Assembly (NCBI RefSeq): GCF_017163755.1
Contig: NZ_JAFIWC010000030.1
Coordinates: 1-61,087, forward strand
DNA: 61,087 nt
DNA from: Xanthomonas sp.
GTDB lineage: Bacteria > Pseudomonadota > Gammaproteobacteria > Xanthomonadales > Xanthomonadaceae
Reading direction: 5' to 3'
This document shows, piece after piece, positions 8,117-15,594 of this stretch; position 1 is the stretch's first letter; every line of letters starts with the position of its first letter. The notes beneath the pieces were generated by a model. The model was not told the DNA's origin. It saw only the letters and a program-made list of their open reading frames with translations, and searched no databases. The translations under genes were made by a program, and so were the position numbers.

Positions 8117-9835
8117 TCAACCGTCCAACGCTGGCCCTGAAAACGCCTGCGCTGACCGCGCCGCTGTTCCGTTCCACGCCACCGTCACCGTATGGAACCG
8201 CCCCAAGCTGGGCCGATGGGCGACGCTGACGACCGCGCAGCCAGGCATGCGCTCGACCAGGAGCGCATACAGCATCGCCTCGGCGTCCAGATCCAGCGCC
8301 GAGGTGGTCTCGTCCAGGAAAAGCACATCGGGCTTCCGCAGCAGGATCCGGGCGAATGCCAAGCGCTGCTGCTCGCCCGGAGACAAGCGTCGCATCCAGT
8401 GCTCCCGCCGCGGCAGCTCCGCGACCAAGCCTGCCAGCCCGACTGCGGACAAGGCCGCGACGGCATCGGGATACGCCAGCGAATCCTCCACCGCCGGATA
8501 GGCCAGGCAGGCGTGCAGCGTCCCGCTCGGCAAGTAGCTGCGCTGGGGCACGAACATCACCTTGCCCTGCGGCAACACGATGTCGCCCCTGCCGTGGCGC
8601 CAGAGGCCGGCCACGGCGCTGAGCAGCAGCGACTTCCCCGACCCCGAGGGGCCGTGAACCAGCACACGCTCTCCCGGGGCGATCTGCAGATGGCCGACAT
8701 GGCCCAGCGGCTCGCCGTCCGGCAACGCGAGCGTGAGGTCGCGGATCTGCAGGGTATCGCCCTCGCCAACGCTGACGCGAATGCCGGTGGGGTCCTGGCC
8801 CTGGCTCCCTGTCGCCCGTTCGAACTCGACCAACCGCTGGAACACCGACCGCAGCAGCGCCAGGTCCTTGTAGCGATAGACGAACCAGGACAAGGCGCCG
8901 CGGACCCGGTTGAACAGGCTGTTGAGCTGCATCACCGTTCCTACCGTGATCTCGCCGGCGAAATAACGCGGGCCGGTGATGAGATAGGGCAGCACCATCG
9001 AGCTTTGCACGTAAAGCGCATTCATGGCCGTGATGCGCTTGGTATAGCCCATCACCCACCGCCAGTTGCTGCGTATCGCCCCGAATGCCTGCTTGAGACC
9101 GGCCGACTCCGCGGGCTCGCCGCGCATCATCGCGACCTGGGCGGCATGCTCGCGGACCCGCACCAGCAGGTGCCGGAAATCCGCTTCCCGGCGCTGCTGC
9201 TCGTAGTCCACCGCGACCAGCCCACGGCCGATCCACTCGATCAGCACCGACCCGGCGACGGCGTAGAGCACGGCCGCCCACAGCATGTACGCCGGAATAT
9301 GGACATCGAACCCCGCCAGCGTAAAGGACAGCGCGCCGGACAAGCCCCAGATCATGGCGGCGAACGTAAAGAAGTCGACCGCATAGTGGAGCGCGCCCAC
9401 CGACAGTCGAAGGGTATCGCTGGCCATGAGCCTGAGATCGTCGGCGATGCGCTGGTCGGGGTTGTCCACCAGGCCTTCGCTTTCGATGCGCCAGTAGGCC
9501 GTGCCACCGAGCCAACGATCAAGGTAGACCGTGGTCAGCCAGTGTCGCCAGCGCATCTCCAGGGCCTGCTCGAACCAGACCCTCGCGGTTCCGGCGCCCA
9601 CGATACCGGCCACGATGAACACCAGTTCCAGCATCTGGCGCCAGAACGCGTCCAGATCCCGCTCCACCAGCGCATCGAAGAAGTTCTTCTGCCAGTACGT
9701 CTGCCGGACCCCGACGTAGGTCAGCAAGGCGTCCAGCCCGACGATCGTCGCAAGCAGGCCGTAGGCACGCCAACGGTCGTCGGACACCCAGTACGGTCGG
9801 ACCAGGCACCAGACGTCCCGGGCGGTCAGCGTCAT
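8117..9835 (-). CDS. SbmA/YddA-type ABC transporter, fused membrane and ATPase domains
   Basis: 572 aa. An N-terminal membrane domain of the ABC_membrane_2/SbmA_BacA type (about residues 20-330, including WRHWLTTVYLDRWL and NPDQRIADDLR) is followed by a complete ATPase: Walker A GPSGSGKS, signature LSPGEQQRLAFAR, Walker B VLFLDETTSALD and a switch His in VAHRP. Relatives such as E. coli YddA, BacA-like proteins and Rv1819c act on peptides or cobalamin-sized hydrophilic solutes. It starts 15 bp after the receptor upstream, so the two form one transcript. The pair suggests uptake of a metal chelate, with this protein moving it or a processed form across the inner membrane. Direction of transport is not decided. 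Confidence 0.9.
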   Translation of the reverse strand: MTLTARDVWCLVRPYWVSDDRWRAYGLLATIVGLDALLTYVGVRQTYWQKNFFDALVERDLDAFWRQMLELVFIVAGIVGAGTARVWFEQALEMRWRHWLTTVYLDRWLGGTAYWRIESEGLVDNPDQRIADDLRLMASDTLRLSVGALHYAVDFFTFAAMIWGLSGALSFTLAGFDVHIPAYMLWAAVLYAVAGSVLIEWIGRGLVAVDYEQQRREADFRHLLVRVREHAAQVAMMRGEPAESAGLKQAFGAIRSNWRWVMGYTKRITAMNALYVQSSMVLPYLITGPRYFAGEITVGTVMQLNSLFNRVRGALSWFVYRYKDLALLRSVFQRLVEFERATGSQGQDPTGIRVSVGEGDTLQIRDLTLALPDGEPLGHVGHLQIAPGERVLVHGPSGSGKSLLLSAVAGLWRHGRGDIVLPQGKVMFVPQRSYLPSGTLHACLAYPAVEDSLAYPDAVAALSAVGLAGLVAELPRREHWMRRLSPGEQQRLAFARILLRKPDVLFLDETTSALDLDAEAMLYALLVERMPGCAVVSVAHRPSLGRFHTVTVAWNGTAARSAQAFSGPALDG

Positions 9836-9850
9836 GGACCGGCAGCCCGG

Positions 9851-12046
9851 TCAAAAAGCGCTGCGCACGGTGACCATGACGTTCCGCGGCTCTCCCGGCG
9901 TGTTGTAGGTGTTCAGCCCGCCAACGCGTTCGTAGTAATGGCGATCGAAAACGTTGTTGACCGCCAGCGTCACCCGCAAGCGGTCGGTGAACCGATACCC
10001 GGCATGGGCGCTAGCGACCGCGTACCCGCCCTGCTCCCTCACCCCTTCCACCCCCGTGCCGACGGTGCCGCTGGATACCTGGGCGCCGCCGCCGAGGGAC
10101 AGCCCGGCCAGCACGCCTTCCTCGAAACGGTAATGGGCGAACAGCTTGAACGAATGCCGCGGCTCGAAGAGGCTGAAGCGCGCGCCCTCCGGGAATGACT
10201 GATGCGCCACGTACCGTGTGCGCAGCTGGGTGTAGCCGGCGGTCAGCTGCAGATTGGGCAGCGGGCTGCCGCTCGCATCCAGTTCCCACCCCTTGACCTC
10301 CACCTCTCCGGCCTGGAGGAAAAAGCCGGGGTTGGACGGGTCCGGGTAGGAGCGGTTCACGTCCCGGGTCTTGAATACCGCGGCAGACAGGTTCAACGCG
10401 CCCCCGCGAAGGCTCGCCTTCGTCCCCAGTTCCATCTGTTTGCCAACGCGCGGATCGATGGCTTCGCCGGACACCTTGCGTTGCGTCTGCGGAATGAAGG
10501 TGTCGGCGTAACTGCCATAGGCGGTCAGACGCTCCGTGACGTGATAGACCGCACCCGCGTAAGGCGTGAACTCGCCATCGACCTTGGCGCCGTCGACCCA
10601 GCGGGTGAGCGGTTGCGGGGCGACCGACCGGTTCTTCACCGAGAACTCGCTCCACCGTCCTCCGGCCACGCCCGTGAGCCGGTCGGTCAGGGCCAGGCGC
10701 AGCTGGCCATAGGCGCCGCCTTGCCGGGTGATGGAGTTGAAGCCGGAGGTGTAAGCGATGGGAATGTTCTCGACGAGATCGGGGTCGGCGATCGGAACAT
10801 TGCGTATCGGGGCGCCCTGGCCCGAGCGCGTCGTGCTCTCGTATTCCTCGACGTTGGCGCCGACCAGCGCCTGGTGCTCGCGCCCCCACATCATGAAAGG
10901 GCCTGCGGCGAATACGTCCAGGCCATGCCGGACTTCGCCGTTGTCGCTTTGTCGGCGCGCATAGCTGGCCACGGTTCCGGTGGCGGGGTTGACGCCGGTG
11001 GTCGGGTAGCTGTCCTTGTAGTACCAATCCAGCGTCTGGCGGCTCGCGCGCGCCTTGAGCGACCAGCCGCCCTCGAAGCCATGCTCCAGATCCAGGGACA
11101 GCGAATCCTTGTCCCACTTCTGGATGACCCAGTCTGGGTAGACGTAGGTGGAACGGGGCACGTCCAGGAACTGCTGGTTCGTGTACGCCGGCAAGCCCGA
11201 ATACGGCATGACGTCGTCTTTCTGCTGCGTCGCCGACAGCGACAACGTGGTGTTGGCGCCCAGGTCGTAGTCCAGGGTGCCGTAGAACAGATGTTTGCTC
11301 GAATCGGCCTGGTCGTAGAAATATTCGCGACGGTGGGAGGACACGACCACACGGCTTCGCAACGAGCCGCCGTCGTTCAATGGGCCGCCCACGTCCACTT
11401 CGCCGCGGTAATTGGACCAGGAGCCCGCCGACACGGCCAACGAGCCGCCGAACGCGTCGCGCCCACGCTTGCGGACGAAATTGGCCACGCCCCCCGGTTG
11501 GCTGGAACCTTGGAAGATGCCGCCAGGCCCCCGCAGCACTTCCACCCTGTCGTAGATCGCCAGGTCGAACTGCTGGAACGCGGACAGGGCCCCGTATGCC
11601 GGAATGCCGTCATAGGACCCTTCCAGGTTGTAGCCGCGCGAACGGATCTGGCTGGTCGCGCCATCCCAGGGCGTGACCGTGACCCCGGTGACCTCGCGAA
11701 GCGCGCTTTCGACCGTGACCAGATTCTGGTCCTCGATACGCTGTCGCGTGATCACGCTGACCGAATTGGGGATGTCCAACACCGCGACGGGCGCTTTGCC
11801 GCCCCAGGTGACGACCGGGCTCGTGTAGGAACCGGTTCCCTCCGTGGTGCCCTCGCGCTTGCCGCGCACATTGACCGTGGAAAGCTCCGAGACGTCCCCT
11901 TGTTTCTCGTCCGGCTCCGGCTCTTGGGCGCCAACCTCGCCCGCGAATGTGAGCGCGGCGGAAAGCACGCCTAGTTGAAGGACCCCACCCTTTCCGGAGC
12001 GAAGGTGGAACCAGCCGATGCCGGAACGAAAACGGGTTTTGATCAC
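9851..12046 (-). CDS. FhuE/ferric-siderophore-type TonB-dependent receptor
   Basis: 731 aa from the proposed GTG at 12046. Signal peptide VLQLGVLSAALTFAGEVGAQ, TonB-box-like LSTVNVRGK, and a siderophore-receptor plug: SVSVITRQRIEDQNLVTVE, IRSRGYNLEGSYDGIP, YDRVEVLRGPGGIFQGSSQPGG and FVRKRG. The barrel ends in F. The plug wording is that of the FhuE/FpvA/PupA hydroxamate class. An open frame reaches a TTG at 12130, but that TTG overlaps a TACAAT hexamer and lies six bases from a palindromic operator, so an internal GTG (12046 or 12094) is more likely. No signalling extension for a sigma regulator is seen. It forms an operon with the ABC protein downstream. The Zur-like operator argues for zinc- rather than iron-controlled expression. 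Confidence 0.9.
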   Translation of the reverse strand: MIKTRFRSGIGWFHLRSGKGGVLQLGVLSAALTFAGEVGAQEPEPDEKQGDVSELSTVNVRGKREGTTEGTGSYTSPVVTWGGKAPVAVLDIPNSVSVITRQRIEDQNLVTVESALREVTGVTVTPWDGATSQIRSRGYNLEGSYDGIPAYGALSAFQQFDLAIYDRVEVLRGPGGIFQGSSQPGGVANFVRKRGRDAFGGSLAVSAGSWSNYRGEVDVGGPLNDGGSLRSRVVVSSHRREYFYDQADSSKHLFYGTLDYDLGANTTLSLSATQQKDDVMPYSGLPAYTNQQFLDVPRSTYVYPDWVIQKWDKDSLSLDLEHGFEGGWSLKARASRQTLDWYYKDSYPTTGVNPATGTVASYARRQSDNGEVRHGLDVFAAGPFMMWGREHQALVGANVEEYESTTRSGQGAPIRNVPIADPDLVENIPIAYTSGFNSITRQGGAYGQLRLALTDRLTGVAGGRWSEFSVKNRSVAPQPLTRWVDGAKVDGEFTPYAGAVYHVTERLTAYGSYADTFIPQTQRKVSGEAIDPRVGKQMELGTKASLRGGALNLSAAVFKTRDVNRSYPDPSNPGFFLQAGEVEVKGWELDASGSPLPNLQLTAGYTQLRTRYVAHQSFPEGARFSLFEPRHSFKLFAHYRFEEGVLAGLSLGGGAQVSSGTVGTGVEGVREQGGYAVASAHAGYRFTDRLRVTLAVNNVFDRHYYERVGGLNTYNTPGEPRNVMVTVRSAF

Positions 12047-12135
12047 GAAGGAGGCCGCAAGTTGGGTGGGTGCGCGAATTGGGTCGTGAGGCACCGCGCT
12101 TTGCCCATCCCTTGAGGGAACCCGTCTCAATTGTA

Positions 12136-12152
12136 ACGTTATTTCATAACGT
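12136..12152 (-). promoter_or_regulatory. Zur-box-like operator before the FhuE-type receptor
   Basis: ACGTTATTTCATAACGT is a perfect inverted repeat with 7-bp arms and 3-base spacer. It contains GTTAT-N3-ATAAC, the core of the gammaproteobacterial Zur consensus ATGTTATANTATAACAT, and matches 12 of the 16 defined consensus positions. A TACAAT -10-like hexamer (12135-12130, read leftward) follows at once, so a bound repressor would cover the promoter. Confidence 0.55.
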
Positions 12153-12490
12153 CAATCGACCAGCGTCTGCCTCCGGGACACGGCGTCACTGTTCGTCCGG
12201 CTCGTCCCAGGCGCGGATCCCTGCAGCGCTTGCCGTGTCGCGCCGGTGCGGCCGGACAACGCCACGTCAGCGATGGATGGCGTGGCCCGGATACGCACGC
12301 ATCCGAAGGCTCAGGGCGCCGAGCAACCGACCCCAGGCCAGCAACAGGCGACGTGCACAACGGCGCGCCTCTCGGTTCGCAGTACATGCCCTTGTTTCCG
12401 AAACACGCCAAGGACCGAGCATCCGACCCAAGCGACAGCCAACTCCTTTCGAGGCCGCCGGCTGCACCAGCCCTGGCGACCATTATTGTT
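12153..12490. other. Intergenic region between the two Zur-like sites
   Basis: About 340 bp of GC-rich sequence with no credible gene on either strand. Short frames exist but none has a recognisable product. It separates the divergent receptor promoters. Confidence 0.6.
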
Positions 12491-12507
12491 ATGTTATAAA
12501 GTTACAT
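12491..12507 (+). promoter_or_regulatory. Zur-box-like operator before the znuD-like gene
   Basis: ATGTTATAAAGTTACAT matches the gammaproteobacterial Zur consensus ATGTTATANTATAACAT at 13 of 16 defined positions; the left half is perfect. The wider element TTATGT...ACATAA (12489-12509) is also an inverted repeat. It lies about 130 bp before the start of a receptor with a metal-binding His/Asp loop, and is an AT-rich patch in GC-rich surroundings. Confidence 0.65.
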
Positions 12508-12639
12508 AAGCCTGAGGCACTCCTTGCAATCACGGCATGTGCCGAACGCGTTGCAGCGATGCAGCGCGGTGCGCGAAGCGTCCAGGCGCTCGTAGACCCA
12601 CTCGCCACTGCCGGCCTTTACTGAAGCCATGGAATCCGC

Positions 12640-14748
12640 ATGACGACCAACCGCAACGCCCTCGCCGCCAGCATCGCCACCGCCCTGCTGGCCACCGCTC
12701 TGTTCCCGCAGCACGCGCGCGCCGAAACTTCGCCCGCGTCTGCCTCCACCCTGGACACCCTCCACGTCACCGGCATGGCCGAGGACGCCAGCAAGGTCGC
12801 CTCGCCGGTCAGCGTCATCGGCGGGGACAGGATCTTCCAGCAAGGTGGCGGCACCCTGGGCGAAGTGCTCGACGGGCTGCCCGGCGTGCGCGCCGACAAT
12901 TTCGGCGCCGGCGCCGGCCGCCCAGTGATCCGCGGCCAGACCGCCCCGCGCGTCAAGGTGCTGTCGGACAGTTCCGCCGTCCTGGACGCATCGGACATCT
13001 CGCCGGACCACGCGGTCACCGTCGATCCGCTGCTGGGCGAACGCATCGAAGTGCTGCGCGGCCCGGCCACCTTGCTCTATGGCGGCGGCGCGATCGGCGG
13101 CGTGGTGAACGTGCTGGACAACCGGATCCCGAACCGGCTGCCGGACAACGGCCTGGAGGGACGCCTCCTGATCCGTGGCAACAGCGTGGCCGACGAGCGC
13201 GTCGGCGCCGCCGCCGTCACCGGCCAGGCGGGCGCCAACCTGGTGCTGCACGCCGAGGGCTCATACCGCGATACCGACGACTACCGCGCGCCGGACCTGG
13301 ACGAATCGCGGGTGGACGGCACCTTCAGCCGTTCAAGCAATGGCAGCGTCGGCGCCGCGTGGGTCACCGACAACGGCTATGTCGGCCTGTCGTACTCCTA
13401 CCGCGACGATCACTACGGCCTGCCCGGCCACAGCCACGAATACGAAGGTTGCCACCCGCACGGCAGCGCCTTGCACTGCGGCTCGCACGACCACGCCGAC
13501 GGCGACGACCACGACCACGACCACGACCACGAACATGATGATGAGCACGTGGCCGCCATCGACCTGAAGAGCAAGCGCATCGACCTGCGCGGCGAATACC
13601 GCGATCCGTTTCCCGGCATCCGCCGCATCCGCTTCCGCGCCAACCACACCGACTACCGCCACGACGAACTGGAAGGCGCAGAGGTCACCACCACGTTCGC
13701 CAACAAGGGCTACGACAGCCGCGTCGAGCTCGAGCATGTGCCGCTGGGCGGCTGGACCGGCATCTTCGGCGTGCAGCACGCCGACGCCACGTTCAGCGCC
13801 TCCGGCGTGGAGGCGTTCCTGCCGACGGTGGACACCCGCTCCACCGGCCTGTTCCTGGTCGAGCACCTGGAAGTCAACGACCGGTGGCACTTCGAACTGG
13901 GCGGCCGCCACGAATGGCTGAGCCACCAGCCGCGCGACGACGCGCGGAATCGGCCGAAGTTCGACGACACCGCCAGTTCGTTCTCCGGCGCGGCGATCTG
14001 GTCGTTCCGTCCGGACCTTTCGCTCACCTTCTCGCTGTCCCGCTCCCAGCGCCTGCCGCATGCGCAGGAACTGTATGCGCGCGGCATCCACATGGCGACC
14101 AATACCTACGAATGCGGCCTGCTGCGCAGCGCGCTCACGTGCGGGGGCACCGCCAACGACGCCGGCTACGGCGAGGAGACCTCGAAGAATGCCGAGCTGA
14201 TGCTGCGCAAGACCGAAGGACCGCTGACCTTCAGCCTCGGCGCGTTCGCCAACGACGTGGACGACTACATCTACGCGCGCACGCTGGACCAGTTCGAAGC
14301 CTTCCGGCTGATCAAATACACCCAGGCCGACGTGGAGTTCCGCGGCGTGGAAGCCGAACTCGGCTATCAGTTCAACGAGCGGCTGTCCGGCACCTTGTTC
14401 GGCGATCGCACGCGCGCACGCTTCGCCGATGGCGGCGGCGACGTGCCGCGCATTCCCGCCGCACGCTTCGGCGGCCGCGCCAACCTGGCCATGGGCCGGT
14501 TCGACGGCGAGCTGGAACTGTACCGTGTCAACCGCCAGACCCACATCGCCGACTATGAAACACGAACCCCGGCCTACGACATGCTCAACCTGACCGTGGC
14601 CTACGCGTTCGCCGGTGGCAGCAGCCGCGTATTCCTGCGCGGCAGCAACCTGCTGGACGAGCAGGTCTGGAACCATGCCTCGTTCCTGGCCGACACCGTG
14701 CCGCAACCGGGGCGCAACGTCAGCGTCGGCTTCAGCTACACGTTCTGA
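12640..14748 (+). CDS. znuD: ZnuD-like TonB-dependent zinc receptor
   Basis: 702 aa. Signal peptide ending QHARA, then a TonB-box-like LDTLHVTG and a plug (GGGTLGEVLDGLPGVRADNFG, RPVIRGQ, RIEVLRGPATLLYGGGAIGGVVNV). The barrel ends in SYTF. Residues ~264-306 form an extracellular-loop insert rich in His and Asp with two Cys (HSHEYEGCHPHG, then DHDHDHDHEH), like the zinc-binding loop of neisserial ZnuD. A Zur-like box precedes the gene. In the family, ZnuD imports free zinc across the outer membrane under zinc starvation. The DNA encoding the loop is a GAC/CAC repeat tract around 13500-13545 that could vary in length. A methyltransferase-like gene starts 13 bp downstream in the same transcript. 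Confidence 0.88.
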   Translation: MTTNRNALAASIATALLATALFPQHARAETSPASASTLDTLHVTGMAEDASKVASPVSVIGGDRIFQQGGGTLGEVLDGLPGVRADNFGAGAGRPVIRGQTAPRVKVLSDSSAVLDASDISPDHAVTVDPLLGERIEVLRGPATLLYGGGAIGGVVNVLDNRIPNRLPDNGLEGRLLIRGNSVADERVGAAAVTGQAGANLVLHAEGSYRDTDDYRAPDLDESRVDGTFSRSSNGSVGAAWVTDNGYVGLSYSYRDDHYGLPGHSHEYEGCHPHGSALHCGSHDHADGDDHDHDHDHEHDDEHVAAIDLKSKRIDLRGEYRDPFPGIRRIRFRANHTDYRHDELEGAEVTTTFANKGYDSRVELEHVPLGGWTGIFGVQHADATFSASGVEAFLPTVDTRSTGLFLVEHLEVNDRWHFELGGRHEWLSHQPRDDARNRPKFDDTASSFSGAAIWSFRPDLSLTFSLSRSQRLPHAQELYARGIHMATNTYECGLLRSALTCGGTANDAGYGEETSKNAELMLRKTEGPLTFSLGAFANDVDDYIYARTLDQFEAFRLIKYTQADVEFRGVEAELGYQFNERLSGTLFGDRTRARFADGGGDVPRIPAARFGGRANLAMGRFDGELELYRVNRQTHIADYETRTPAYDMLNLTVAYAFAGGSSRVFLRGSNLLDEQVWNHASFLADTVPQPGRNVSVGFSYTF

Positions 14749-14761
14749 GCGGGGCTCACGG

Positions 14762-15511
14762 ATGACGCTGTACGAGCGCGTCGGAGAACTCCACGGCCAC
14801 CGGCCGTGGGGCTCCTTCCTGGATGCCGGGACCGGACCGTCTTCGATCCGCTGGCTGGAAACCCTGGCCACCGAACGCTGGACCGCCGTGACCGGCTCGC
14901 CGCAGATGCGCGAGAAAACCGCGCAGGCCATGGCCGCACCGCCGCGAGCGCAGGATCGGCTGGTGGTCGGGAACTGGATGGATCCGGAGCTGCTGGGCGG
15001 CGAGCGCTTCGACACGGTGCTGGCCGATTACCTGCTGGGCGCCGTCGAGGGCTTCGCGCCCTATTGGCAGGGCCAGCTGTTCGGGCGGCTTCGGCCGCTG
15101 GTCGCCAAGCGCCTGTACGTCATCGGCCTGCAGCCGTATATCCACGGGAGGCCCGATACGACTGCCGGGCGCATCGTCAACGAGATCGGTCGCCTGCGCG
15201 ACGCCTGCCTGCTGCTGGCCGGCGACAGCCCCTACCGCGAATACCCTCTCGACTGGTCGCTGCGAAGCCTGGAGGCAGCCGGCTTCCGCATCGTGGACGC
15301 ACGGCTGTTGCCGATCACCTACGGCCCGCGTTTCATCCACAGCCAGTTGGCCATGTGCATGCGCGCGATCGACAAGCTCCCCGACCGCGGCCTGGCCGTT
15401 GCCCTGCACCGGCATGCGGCCGACGTCCAGGCCCGTGCCCTGGCCACCTGCAAGCAACTCGGCGGGCTGCGTCACGGCGACGACTATCTCATCGTCGCCG
15501 AACCGAACTGA
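14762..15511 (+). CDS. SAM-dependent methyltransferase-like protein in the znuD operon
   Basis: 249 aa. The N-terminal motif FLDAGTGPSSIRWLE is a class I SAM-binding Gly loop, and FDTVLADYLLGAVEGFAPYW is at the motif IV position. No transmembrane segment or signal peptide is seen, so it is cytoplasmic. It lies 13 bp behind the zinc receptor, so expression should follow zinc supply. The substrate is unknown. Because nicotianamine/staphylopine synthases also use SAM on a related fold, a role in making a metallophore is a possible alternative to plain methyl transfer, but no specific motif for that was recognised. Confidence 0.75.
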   Translation: MTLYERVGELHGHRPWGSFLDAGTGPSSIRWLETLATERWTAVTGSPQMREKTAQAMAAPPRAQDRLVVGNWMDPELLGGERFDTVLADYLLGAVEGFAPYWQGQLFGRLRPLVAKRLYVIGLQPYIHGRPDTTAGRIVNEIGRLRDACLLLAGDSPYREYPLDWSLRSLEAAGFRIVDARLLPITYGPRFIHSQLAMCMRAIDKLPDRGLAVALHRHAADVQARALATCKQLGGLRHGDDYLIVAEPN

Positions 15512-15594
15512 TTCAGGCCTGCGCAGACGCGGCAAAGGGCTCTTTGCGCCGGCCGCCGCCGGATGCGGCCATTGGCGTCGATCTGCCCTGTCGG

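Noticed and set aside
10202-11974. Plus-strand frame of 590 codons opposite the FhuE-type receptor
   Set aside because: Shadow frame; the receptor reading has signal peptide, plug and barrel signatures.
13506-13545. GAC/CAC repeat tract considered as a CRISPR or satellite
   Set aside because: It encodes an in-frame His/Asp loop of the zinc receptor; units are 6 bp without spacers.
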